From NCBI GenBank assembly GCA_024645025.1, contig JAHEGQ010000073.1:1-37082 (forward strand): 37,082 nucleotides of DNA, read 5' to 3'. The stretch comes from Sphingomonadaceae bacterium (lineage in GTDB: Bacteria; Pseudomonadota; Alphaproteobacteria; Sphingomonadales; Sphingomonadaceae). Within the stretch, counting starts at the first letter, position 1. Each line of letters starts with the position of its first letter. Below are positions 27,293 through 36,494 of this stretch, one piece after another. The notes below the pieces were generated by a model that saw nothing but the letters and a program-made list of their open reading frames with translations, did no database searches and was not told where the DNA came from. The translations under genes were made by a program, and so were the position numbers.

Positions 27293-28687
27293 ATGTCGTC
27301 AATCCCGCAAGCACCGCTTTTCCAGCCCGAACGCGTCATTGACGCGGTGGCCGATTTTCTGGCCGACCCAGTTGTTGCCGCCGATTTTCCGGACGCCATC
27401 CTACGTTTTCGCAATGACAAGGCAGCGGCACAAATTGGGCTCGACACGTTGGACGATGCCCAGTGGATCGCCCATTTCGGCCGCTTTACGCCGCTTCCCG
27501 GCAGCCTGCCCCAACCGCTGGCCCTGCGGTATCATGGCCACCAGTTTCGGGTGTACAACCCCGATATTGGGGATGGGCGGGGCTTTCTGTTTGCCCAGAT
27601 GCGCGACAAAAAGGGACGGGTGATGGACCTTGGTACCAAGGGGTCCGGCCAAACGCCCTATAGCCGCTTTGGCGACGGGCGCCTGACGCTGAAGGGCGCG
27701 GTGCGCGAAATTCTGGCGACTGAAATGCTGGAAGCTTTAGGCGTGGAGACCAGCCGCACCTTTTCCGTCATTGAAACGGGTGAGGCGCTGCACCGGGGGG
27801 ATGAGCCCAGCCCCACGCGCTCTGCCGTGCTGGTCCGCCTGTCGCATGGCCATATCCGGATCGGCAGCTTTCAGCGGCTGGCGGCCCTTGGCCAAACCGA
27901 GGCGCTGAAGCGGCTCGTCGCCTATGCGCTGTCGATCTATTATGGCGAAACCGATGGGCCGGATGCGGCGGTGCGGCTGGTCCGCCACGTTGTCGCGCGG
28001 ACGGCCGATATGGCGGCCAGCTTTATGGCGGCGGGGTTCGTCCACGGCGTACTGAACAGCGACAATATCAACATTTCGGGCGAAAGTTTTGATTACGGCC
28101 CATGGCGCTGGACGCCAACTTTTGATCCCGGTTTCACCGCGGCCTATTTTGACCAACAGGGCCTTTATGCTTTTGGCCGACAAGCAGAGGCCATCCATTG
28201 GGATGTCGTGCAACTGGCCAACAGCCTGTTGGACCTTGCCGAACGCGACGCGCTGGTCGAGGCGATAGACGGGTTTGCGCCAGCCTATCGCGCAGCCTTG
28301 GTGGCGCGCGTCTTGTGGCGGCTGGGCGTGCAGCCGCGCGGAACGGAAGCCGACATCGCCCTTGTTACCGCGCTGGAAACGGCCCTTTATGCAAGCAAGG
28401 TCAACATCGACCGGTTCTATTTTGACTGGGCAGGCGGGCAGTTGCGCCGTGCCGACGCGGATGGACTGTATCAACAGGCCGAATTTTCTGATCTAACCCA
28501 AGCACTTGCAGGGTATCACCCCCGCCTGCCGCTGACCCATGGTTATTGGGCCGGCTCTGCCCCCTGTTCGATGCACATTGACGAGGTTGAGGCGATCTGG
28601 GCCCCTATTGCCGACCGGGATGACTGGTCAGCCCTGACGGCCAAGGTAGCCGCCATCCGCGCCATGGGCGCGGCCCTTGCAGGCTGA
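27293..28687 (+). CDS. selO: Protein adenylyltransferase SelO (YdiU family)
   Basis: LALRYHGHQFRVYNPDIGDGRGFLFAQM, LGTKGSGQTPYSRFGDGRLTLKGAVREIL, FVHGVLNSDNINISGESFDYGP are SelO/YdiU motifs. Confidence 0.94.
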   Translation: MSSIPQAPLFQPERVIDAVADFLADPVVAADFPDAILRFRNDKAAAQIGLDTLDDAQWIAHFGRFTPLPGSLPQPLALRYHGHQFRVYNPDIGDGRGFLFAQMRDKKGRVMDLGTKGSGQTPYSRFGDGRLTLKGAVREILATEMLEALGVETSRTFSVIETGEALHRGDEPSPTRSAVLVRLSHGHIRIGSFQRLAALGQTEALKRLVAYALSIYYGETDGPDAAVRLVRHVVARTADMAASFMAAGFVHGVLNSDNINISGESFDYGPWRWTPTFDPGFTAAYFDQQGLYAFGRQAEAIHWDVVQLANSLLDLAERDALVEAIDGFAPAYRAALVARVLWRLGVQPRGTEADIALVTALETALYASKVNIDRFYFDWAGGQLRRADADGLYQQAEFSDLTQALAGYHPRLPLTHGYWAGSAPCSMHIDEVEAIWAPIADRDDWSALTAKVAAIRAMGAALAG

Positions 28688-28733
28688 ACATGAGCGACGT
28701 GCATTTTGGTGCAAAAACGCCTAAACCCGGCGC

Positions 28734-30143
28734 ATGACGATGGACCTTATTTCTTTCGAACCGGCCACGGGTGCTGCGTTTTGGCGCGCCCCGGTGAGTC
28801 AAGTTGACCATGAAGTCGCGCTGGCCCGCGCCAGTTGGGGGGCATGGGCCAATCTGCCGGTTGACGCGCGCATCGACCAGTTGCGCAATTTTGCCACCCT
28901 GGTGCGGACCCGCGCGGAAGAACTGGCTCATCTGATCGCGCGCGAAACCGGCAAGCCGCTGTGGGAAGCGCGCACAGAGGTGGATGCCGTCGTCAACAAG
29001 GTGGAGATTTCGGTGCGCGCTTATGCCGCACGAACGCCGCATCAAGACCTTGGCAGCGCCAATGGCGCCGCCACCCATGTCCGCCACAAGCCGCATGGCG
29101 TGATGGCCGTTCTGGGGCCCTATAATTTTCCGGCGCACCTGCCCAATGGCCACATCATCCCGGCGCTGATCGCGGGCAATGCGGTCGTCTTCAAACCGTC
29201 TGAAAAAACGCCCGCAACCGGGGCGCTGCTGGTTGACCTATACCATGCCGCTGGCATCCCCGAAAACGTGGTCCGCCTTGTCATCGGGGGCGTTGAAGAA
29301 GGCAAGGCGCTGGTCGGCCACCCGGATGTCGACGGCATTTTATTTACCGGTTCTGCGCGCACAGGCATTGCCCTAAATCGCCAATTTGCGGACCAGCCGG
29401 GCAAAATGCTGGCGCTGGAAATGGGCGGCAACAACCCGATCATCGTTTGGGATGGCGCCGATGCGAAAGCGGCTGCCAGTCTTGTTATCCAGTCCGCATA
29501 TCTCAGCGCGGGGCAGCGCTGCACAGCGGCCAGCCGGCTGATCGTGCGCCATGGCACCGAAGACACGCTGCTGGCCGAAATCGCGGCCTTGCGCGACCGA
29601 ATCATTGTGGACGCCCCCTTTGCCGACCCTGCCCCCTTCATGGGCCCGGTGATCGACATACCCACAGCGGACGGTCTGTTAGCCGGCTTTGCAGATCTGG
29701 TCGCCCGCGGCGGCAAGGTGATTCATCCGCTCGAATCGCTGTGCGTTGGCCTTCCCTTCCTGTCGCCCGCGTTGATCGACGTGACCGAGGCGCAAAACGT
29801 GCCCGATGAGGAGTTGTTCGGCCCCGTTTTGCAGCTGACCCGGGTCACCGATTTTGACGCAGCGGTTCAGGCAGCCAACGCCACGCGCTATGGCTTGGCC
29901 GCGGCGCTGATCGGCGGCACCCGCGCTGAATTTGACCAATTTTGGCAACAGGCGCGCGCCGGTGTCGTCAACTGGAACCGGCCCACCAACGGCGCTCCGT
30001 CAACGGCCCCCTTTGGCGGCTTGGGCCTGTCTGGGAACCATCGGCCCAGCGCGTTTTATGCCGCGGATTATTGTGCCTACCCTGTCGTTTCAACCGAAAC
30101 AGACGCGCCAAGTGTCACGCTTCCCACCGGGTTGCGGGCCTAG
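28734..30143 (+). CDS. astD: Succinylglutamate-semialdehyde dehydrogenase-like aldehyde dehydrogenase
   Basis: GVMAVLGPYNFPAHLPNGHIIPALIAGNAVVFKPSEKTP, LEMGGNNPIIVWD, AGQRCTAASRLIV; AstD-like NFPAHLPNGHIIPAL. Confidence 0.85.
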   Translation: MTMDLISFEPATGAAFWRAPVSQVDHEVALARASWGAWANLPVDARIDQLRNFATLVRTRAEELAHLIARETGKPLWEARTEVDAVVNKVEISVRAYAARTPHQDLGSANGAATHVRHKPHGVMAVLGPYNFPAHLPNGHIIPALIAGNAVVFKPSEKTPATGALLVDLYHAAGIPENVVRLVIGGVEEGKALVGHPDVDGILFTGSARTGIALNRQFADQPGKMLALEMGGNNPIIVWDGADAKAAASLVIQSAYLSAGQRCTAASRLIVRHGTEDTLLAEIAALRDRIIVDAPFADPAPFMGPVIDIPTADGLLAGFADLVARGGKVIHPLESLCVGLPFLSPALIDVTEAQNVPDEELFGPVLQLTRVTDFDAAVQAANATRYGLAAALIGGTRAEFDQFWQQARAGVVNWNRPTNGAPSTAPFGGLGLSGNHRPSAFYAADYCAYPVVSTETDAPSVTLPTGLRA

Positions 30144-30217
30144 CATTCAAGTTTCGCTAATGGGTGGCCAATAATCTCTGTTTTGCGATCAAGCCGCCGG
30201 GGGTGCAGGGCAACGTG

Positions 30218-30988
30218 ATGATTTCTGGCAAAGTTATCCTTGTGGGCGCCGGTCCCGGCGACCCCGAATTGCTGACGGTCAAGGCCGCGCGCGCTCTATC
30301 CGCGGCTGATGTGATCGTGCATGATGGGCTGGTCGACCCCGCGATCCTTGCGCTGGGCAACGCTAAGGCGCGCTATATTTCGGTGGCCAAACAGCGCAGC
30401 CGCCACACCGTGCCGCAAGATCAGATCAACGCCTTGCTGGTTGAGGCGGCACAGGCCGGGCATCTGGTTATCCGCCTTAAATGTGGCGACCCTTTCATCT
30501 TTGGTCGCGGCGGTGAGGAAGCGGAAGAATGCCGGGCAGCCGGTGTGCAGGTGGAGGTGATCCCCGGCATTTCCGCTGCAATTGGGTGCGCGGCACAGGC
30601 GATGCTGCCCTTGACGCACCGCGATGCGGCCAGCGCGGTCAGCTTTGTTGCTGGCCAGTGCAAGGGCCTGAGCGACCAGAACTGGGCAGGACTTGCCGGG
30701 AAAGGCCGGACGCTGGTGATCTATATGGGTGTGGCGACCGCGCAAGACATCACCGAAAAACTGATCGCAGATGGCGTGGCCCCCGATATGCCGGTTGCCG
30801 TTTTGGAACGCGGCACGCGCAAAGGCGCGCGCGCTTTGCGCACGCTGCTGACAGATCTGGGCGATATGATCGCGCGCGACGGCGTCCAAAGCCCGGCGGT
30901 GATTGTCGTTGGGGACGTAGTTCTGCGTTCGGATGCCGAAGACCGGCTTTCGGCGCTGGCAAAACAGGTGGAAGAGACACAGGCATGA
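30218..30988 (+). CDS. cobA: Uroporphyrinogen-III C-methyltransferase
   Basis: VILVGAGPGDPELLTVKAARALSAADVIVHDGLV and RLKCGDPFIFGRGGEEAEECRAAGV SUMT signatures. Confidence 0.94.
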   Translation: MISGKVILVGAGPGDPELLTVKAARALSAADVIVHDGLVDPAILALGNAKARYISVAKQRSRHTVPQDQINALLVEAAQAGHLVIRLKCGDPFIFGRGGEEAEECRAAGVQVEVIPGISAAIGCAAQAMLPLTHRDAASAVSFVAGQCKGLSDQNWAGLAGKGRTLVIYMGVATAQDITEKLIADGVAPDMPVAVLERGTRKGARALRTLLTDLGDMIARDGVQSPAVIVVGDVVLRSDAEDRLSALAKQVEETQA

Positions 30989-31281
30989 AATTGTTGACGG
31001 GCAACGACCTCGCTTCGGGCGCGGTCACGTGGTGGACGGGCGACGGCTGGTCGCTCCATGTTGAGGACGCGGCGGACGTGGGCGAGCATGGCGAAGCCAT
31101 TTTGACAGCGGAAGAAGGCGCACGTCGCGTCAACGCCCCCTATCTCATTGAAGCGGTGGCGACGCCGGACGGCCCGCGCCCTGCGCACATCAAGGACCGC
31201 ATCCGCGCGTTGGGCCCGACCGTCCGTCTTGACCTGACATTGAAGCCGGCAGATCCCGATGCCGGAAGCTGGGTGATCTGA
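30985..31281 (+). CDS. DUF2849 family protein
   Basis: MKLLTGNDLASGAVTWWTGDGWSLHVEDA..., ATGA overlap with cobA, followed by the sulfite reductase gene. Confidence 0.82.
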   Translation: MKLLTGNDLASGAVTWWTGDGWSLHVEDAADVGEHGEAILTAEEGARRVNAPYLIEAVATPDGPRPAHIKDRIRALGPTVRLDLTLKPADPDAGSWVI

Positions 31282-31304
31282 TGGCGACACCCGCACCCCT
31301 CACC

Positions 31305-31370
31305 CCGTTCGTGTCGAGCATCGTCGAGACACACGGCACCCCGTCCCTCGACTGCGCTCGGGACGAACGG
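31305..31370. repeat. REP-like intergenic palindromic element
   Basis: ccgttcgtgtcgagcatcgtcgagacac...ccctcgactgcgctcgggacgaacgg: outer arms ccgttcgt..cgagc / gctcg..acgaacgg with internal tcgag/ctcga repeats. Confidence 0.75.
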
Positions 31371-31380
31371 AGCAAGGATA

Positions 31381-33012
31381 ATGTATAAGTACGACCAATA
31401 TGACCAAGCGATCGTTGATGCCCGCGTGGCGGAATTCAGCGATCAGGTGCGCCGCCGCTTGGCGGGCGATATTACGGAAGACCAGTTCAAGCCGCTGCGG
31501 CTGATGAATGGCCTTTATCTTCAGCTGCACGCCTATATGCTGCGTGTCGCCATTCCTTATGGCACGCTCGACAGCAAGCAGATGCGGATGCTGGCGCACA
31601 TCGCGCGCACCTATGACCGTGATTATGGCCACTTCACCACCCGCCAGAACATCCAGTATAACTGGATCAAGCTGGAAGATGCGCCCGCCATTCTGGCAGA
31701 CCTTGCCAAGGTGGAGATGCACGCCATCCAGACGTCGGGCAATTGCATCCGCAATATTTCGTCCGACCAATATGCCGGCGCGGCCGCCGATGAAGTGGCC
31801 GATCCGCGCCCCTGGGCAGAGCTGCTGCGCCAATGGTCCACCTTCCACCCGGAATTCAGCTATCTGCCGCGCAAGTTCAAGATTGCGGTGATCGCATCGG
31901 ACGAAGACCGCGCGGCGATGAAGCTGCACGATATCGGCATTCAACTGGTCAAGCGCGACGGAAAGCTGGGTGCCGCCTTTTACGTGGGCGGCGGCATGGG
32001 CCGCACGCCGATGGTCGCGCCCTTGATCAAGGACTTTGTCCCGATTGAGGATTATCTGAGCTACTCAGAAGCGTGCTTGCGCGTCTACAACCGCTATGGC
32101 CGCCGCGACAATATCTACAAGGCACGCATCAAAATCCTGATCCATGAACTGGGGGCCGACGAATATGCCCGTCAGGTGGAAGAAGAATTTGCCCATGTGA
32201 AAACGCTGGGCATTGATCCGCCCGCTGCCGAGCTGGAGCGGATCGCCGCCTTTTTTGCGCCACCGGCCTTTGAGGTTGGGCTGGCCGACACCGTTGATCG
32301 CAACGACCCGGACTTCGCCGTGTGGCTGGACCAGAATGTGAAGGCGCACAAACAACCCGGCTATGCAATTGTAAACATCAGCCTGAAACCCGTGGGCGGC
32401 ATTCCGGGCGATGCCTCTTCGGCGCAGATCGATGTGATGGCAGACCTCGCTGAGAAGTATAGCTTTGATGAACTGCGCGTCACCCATGCGCAAAACATCG
32501 TCCTGCCCCATGTCGCCAAGCGTGACCTTTATGCCGTGTGGCAGGCGCTCAACGAGGCTGATCTAGCGGCCCCCAATCTGGACCTGATCAGCGACATCAT
32601 CGCCTGTCCGGGGTTGGATTATTGCAGCTTGGCCAATGCCCGCTCCATCCCCGTCGCGCAGAAAATTGCGCAGCGTTTTGCCGATCTGGATCGGCAGCGC
32701 ACGCTGGGCGAGCTGAAGCTGAAGATTTCCGGCTGCATCAACGCCTGTGGGCACCACCATGCCGGCCATATCGGCATTTTGGGCGTCGACCGGAAGGGCA
32801 CCGAAAATTACCAGCTGCTGCTGGGTGGCTCGGGTGCTGAAGATACGAGCCTTGGCAAGATCACCGGCCCGGGCTTTGACGAAGACGGCATCGTCGATGC
32901 TGTGGAGCGGGTGACTGACAAATATCTGGCGCTGCGCGAAGGCGAGGAACGCTTCCTCGACACCTATCGCCGCGTTGGCTTTGATCCCTTCAAGGAGGCA
33001 ATTTATGGCTGA
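31381..33012 (+). CDS. cysI: Nitrite/sulfite reductase, hemoprotein type
   Basis: YGHFTTRQNIQYNWIKLED; siroheme/4Fe-4S cysteines in IACPGLDYCSLANARSI and KISGCINACGHHHAGHIGILGV. Confidence 0.93.
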   Translation: MYKYDQYDQAIVDARVAEFSDQVRRRLAGDITEDQFKPLRLMNGLYLQLHAYMLRVAIPYGTLDSKQMRMLAHIARTYDRDYGHFTTRQNIQYNWIKLEDAPAILADLAKVEMHAIQTSGNCIRNISSDQYAGAAADEVADPRPWAELLRQWSTFHPEFSYLPRKFKIAVIASDEDRAAMKLHDIGIQLVKRDGKLGAAFYVGGGMGRTPMVAPLIKDFVPIEDYLSYSEACLRVYNRYGRRDNIYKARIKILIHELGADEYARQVEEEFAHVKTLGIDPPAAELERIAAFFAPPAFEVGLADTVDRNDPDFAVWLDQNVKAHKQPGYAIVNISLKPVGGIPGDASSAQIDVMADLAEKYSFDELRVTHAQNIVLPHVAKRDLYAVWQALNEADLAAPNLDLISDIIACPGLDYCSLANARSIPVAQKIAQRFADLDRQRTLGELKLKISGCINACGHHHAGHIGILGVDRKGTENYQLLLGGSGAEDTSLGKITGPGFDEDGIVDAVERVTDKYLALREGEERFLDTYRRVGFDPFKEAIYG

Positions 33013-33427
33013 GCTGCGTTTTCGGAATGACGAGGCGCTGGAACAGCCCGCCGTTACACTCGATTCCTTCCTGACCCAGTCGAACGCAACCGCAGTCCGG
33101 CTAGAATCGGATGAGGATGCCCGCGCGTTGATCCCGCATCTGGACCGATTGGCGCTGGTCGAGATCGCCTTCCCCAAATTCCGCGATGGGCGCGGCTATT
33201 CGTCGGCCCGAATCCTGCGCGAAGCTGGCTATACGGGCGAGTTGCGGGCGCAAGGCGATGTGCTGGTGGACCAGATCGTCTATCTGCGCCGCTGCGGCTT
33301 TGACAGTTTTGCCCCGGACGCGCCGCTGAACCCGGCGGTCGTTGCCGAAAGCCTCGCCCGCTTTGAGCACGTCTATCAAGGGGCCGCAGATGGCGCTGCG
33401 CCCGTCTGGAAGCGGCGCCATGGCTGA
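33005..33427 (+). CDS. DUF934 family protein
   Basis: IPHLDRLALVEIAFPKFRDGRGYSSARILREAGYTGELRAQGDVLVDQIVYLRRCGFDSF is DUF934; ATG 33005 inside the cysI 3' end. Confidence 0.88.
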   Translation: MAELRFRNDEALEQPAVTLDSFLTQSNATAVRLESDEDARALIPHLDRLALVEIAFPKFRDGRGYSSARILREAGYTGELRAQGDVLVDQIVYLRRCGFDSFAPDAPLNPAVVAESLARFEHVYQGAADGAAPVWKRRHG

Positions 33428-34196
33428 GGCCAACACGCGCATGATCGACCGGATCAATGCCGCCCCGCGCTACACAGAGGCGGACGCCATCCGCCTCAAC
33501 AATATGTTTCGCGGTCGCGACACGGTTGAGATGCTCGACGTCGTCCTCAAAGAACAAATGCTGGGGGAGGCCGCTATTGTGTCCTCCTTCGGCGCGGAAT
33601 CAGCGGTTCTGTTGCACCTGATCTCTCGCATTGACCCGCGCGTGCCCGTTCTATTTCTGGAAACGGGCAAGCATTTTCCCGAAACACTCGCCTATCGCGA
33701 CCAGCTGACGACCCTATTGGGCTTGCAAGATGTCCGCAGCCTGACCCCGGACGCGGATGAGATTGCAAAGCGCGATGAAACCGGGCTGCGTTGGTCCTAT
33801 GACCCCGATGGCTGTTGCGAGATCCGCAAGGTCAAGCCGCTGGCCAAGGCATTGGCGGGGTTTGACGCCCAAATTTCCGGGCGCAAAGCATTTCAATCGT
33901 CGACCCGATCCGCCCTGCCGCGTTTCGAGATTGAAGCCGATCGCCTGAAGATGAACCCACTTGCCGATTGGGACAAAGCGCGGATCGACGCTTATTTTAC
34001 CGACCACAATTTGCCGCGCCACCCGCTGGAGGCGCAGGGTTATTTGTCCATCGGTTGCGCGCCGTGCACCAGCGTCGTCAAGCCGGGCGAAGACCCACGC
34101 GCCGGCCGCTGGCGCGGCTGGGACAAGACCGAATGTGGCATCCACACGCCCATCACACCGCTCGATGATGATGGCGCGAACGATCCGGCGTTTTGA
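33420..34196 (+). CDS. cysH: Phosphoadenylyl/adenylyl-sulfate reductase (cysteine motifs favour the APS-reducing 4Fe-4S type)
   Basis: VPVLFLETGKHFPET, CCEIRKVKPL, GCAPCTSVVKPGEDPRAGRW, ECGIH. Confidence 0.93.
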   Translation: MAEANTRMIDRINAAPRYTEADAIRLNNMFRGRDTVEMLDVVLKEQMLGEAAIVSSFGAESAVLLHLISRIDPRVPVLFLETGKHFPETLAYRDQLTTLLGLQDVRSLTPDADEIAKRDETGLRWSYDPDGCCEIRKVKPLAKALAGFDAQISGRKAFQSSTRSALPRFEIEADRLKMNPLADWDKARIDAYFTDHNLPRHPLEAQGYLSIGCAPCTSVVKPGEDPRAGRWRGWDKTECGIHTPITPLDDDGANDPAF

Positions 34197-34236
34197 TCAA
34201 TGGGGGCCTTGGCTCCCCTGCGGCCCATCTCTGCCC

Positions 34237-36258
34237 TCAGGACTGGGGCACACGCTGTTTTCTGGCTGATTTAATCAGATGACGGGCTGTCAAATACTCC
34301 AGAAAATCAAACCTCTTTGCAAATAAAATTTCACCTTCTGAACTATAATGACTTTCATCAATCCAATATAATTTCTTACAGTTCATGAAATCTCTTGGAA
34401 ATGAGAATTTATATTTCGATATCTGCGAGATAAATTCAAAATTATTTAAATCTTTTGTCGTTTCCTTGAGTATTTTATCCATATTTTTGTAGAGAAAAAT
34501 AACTTCTCTATTTGGAACAAAATCATAATTACATCCAAATTTCAGCGCTATCCTTTGCGAGATGCCGGGCTCAATCCGCGGGCCGAACCAGATCACATGG
34601 GTGAAGTTGGACAGCTTGCCGAGATAGGATTTGACGCCAGCAATCACGTGCCTGTCGTATACCCCTTGAGCTGGACTTTCCGATGACCTGCCAAAGCCGG
34701 GGCCAGAAAGCGAATAGGCCTCTTTGAACATTGTTATGCCGGCCTTCTCGTAAACCGCAGCCAAGAACAGGTGCGGCTGATCCCTGATCAACCTGTAAAT
34801 GCCGACATACGGACAGTTCGGCAGATAATCAGGAAGGTGACAACCATTTTTGGTAATCCCCACAAGGAATGCTGCGCGCCCATTGTTCATCGCGGCTATG
34901 CCGTTGAACAAGCCCGTGGCGTGGCTGTCGCCAAAGATCAGGATACCCGGCCCATGTTTGCGATAGCATAGGTCCAATCTCTGGCGAACAGCCTGATCCA
35001 CCTTGTCGGCATTGAAGATGCAATCACCGTCATCTTTCCGGTTTTTGGCGAGGTAGACGGCGCTCTTTGATCGGGCTTCGGCATAAAGGCGGTAGGTCGT
35101 CGCCACCGACGTCGGCGCCCGCTGCAGCCACAGATGCTTAAAGCCATGCGTTGCATGGCCCACTAAACCCAACACCAAAAAGGCGCCGCCGATGACGCCC
35201 ATTGCCATAAAGGCAGCCCGCTGGCTGCGGAGAAGGGTGGCGGGAAAGGCGCGCAGCGGCTTTTCCACATAATGCCAACTTGAGAGCGCGAGAAGAAAAG
35301 TGGCACCGACCAGAGCGAGCATCAGGCCCGAAGAGGGCTCTTGCGCGCTGCCCAGTCTGGCAAAGGCGAAGAGCGGCTGGTGCCATAAATAGGCGCTGTA
35401 ACTGATAAGCCCGACACCCACAAAGAGACGCCCACCAAGCAGTTGCGCCACCAACGTGCCCGAAACACCAAAAAGGATCACCAGCGCCGAGCCCACCACC
35501 GGAACGAGCGCATAAACGCTAGGGAAGGGCATCGCGCGATCGAAGAAGATGATTGAAAACACGATAAGCGCCAAGCCCGTCAGGCTGGCCAGATTATTGG
35601 CTGTCAGCGGCCGCATCTGGTGCAGGAAAGCACACAGGGATCCTGCCAGAAACTCCCACGCCCGGCTGGGTGCCAGATAGAAATTGGCCTCCGGATTATG
35701 CCGCCAACCCCATTCACTGAGCAAAAGGCTGGCAGTTGCAAGCACCACGAACGCCCAGAAAAGGCGGGCACGACCAAAGCGCCAACAGACGCTCAGAAAC
35801 GGCGGCAGAAGCAGATAAAACTGCTCTTCGACGGCAAGGCTCCACGTGTGGAGCAACGGCTTTAGCTCTGCAGCCGCGGTGAAATAGCCTTCCTCACGCA
35901 GAAAAAGGACGTTGGACGCAAACAGCGTGACTGCGGCAATGCTTTGGGAAAAATCCTTCAGCTCATTTGGCACCATCCACTGCCATGCAAAGGGGATGCA
36001 GCACAGCATGACCAGAAAAAGCATTGGTAAAATGCGCCGCGCCCGTCGTTCGTAAAAGCGCAGAATTGAAAAGTCGCGCTGCTCCAATTCGTCCATCAGG
36101 ATATGGGTGATCAGATAGCCGCTGATCACGAAGAAAATGTCGACACCGACAAAGCCGCCGCGGAAGGCCGAAAAGCCCGCGTGAAACCCAATGACAGCGA
36201 CGACCGCGACCGCCCTCAACCCATCAATCTCGCGGCGATAGATCATGTCGCGTTGCAT
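34237..36258 (-). CDS. Acyltransferase-3 / SGNH-hydrolase fusion (OafA/OatA-like O-acetyltransferase)
   Basis: YRREIDGLRAVAVVAVIGFHAGFSAFRGGFVGVDIFFVISGYLIT, LLHTWSLAVEEQFYLLLP, C-terminal GDSHATGLFNG and DESHYSSEGE. Confidence 0.93.
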   Translation of the reverse strand: MQRDMIYRREIDGLRAVAVVAVIGFHAGFSAFRGGFVGVDIFFVISGYLITHILMDELEQRDFSILRFYERRARRILPMLFLVMLCCIPFAWQWMVPNELKDFSQSIAAVTLFASNVLFLREEGYFTAAAELKPLLHTWSLAVEEQFYLLLPPFLSVCWRFGRARLFWAFVVLATASLLLSEWGWRHNPEANFYLAPSRAWEFLAGSLCAFLHQMRPLTANNLASLTGLALIVFSIIFFDRAMPFPSVYALVPVVGSALVILFGVSGTLVAQLLGGRLFVGVGLISYSAYLWHQPLFAFARLGSAQEPSSGLMLALVGATFLLALSSWHYVEKPLRAFPATLLRSQRAAFMAMGVIGGAFLVLGLVGHATHGFKHLWLQRAPTSVATTYRLYAEARSKSAVYLAKNRKDDGDCIFNADKVDQAVRQRLDLCYRKHGPGILIFGDSHATGLFNGIAAMNNGRAAFLVGITKNGCHLPDYLPNCPYVGIYRLIRDQPHLFLAAVYEKAGITMFKEAYSLSGPGFGRSSESPAQGVYDRHVIAGVKSYLGKLSNFTHVIWFGPRIEPGISQRIALKFGCNYDFVPNREVIFLYKNMDKILKETTKDLNNFEFISQISKYKFSFPRDFMNCKKLYWIDESHYSSEGEILFAKRFDFLEYLTARHLIKSARKQRVPQS

Positions 36259-36494
36259 CCATCAGATGATTTTGTCGGTGGGCATCCGGCAAGCAGGGCA
36301 AAAGGTCCGGCTTTACACTCCGTCACACCAACAAATTTGGCTGGGAAACATACCTATCAGCTGAAATGTATATTTCAGGTTACGAGCGACACCGGCCGAT
36401 GGCGCCGTGCAGGACGCGAGGCCAAAGGCAGACCGATTTTGAAGGACCAAACCTCAGAAAGACGAGCCGCTTTGCAGCAAAATCAAGGGGCGAT

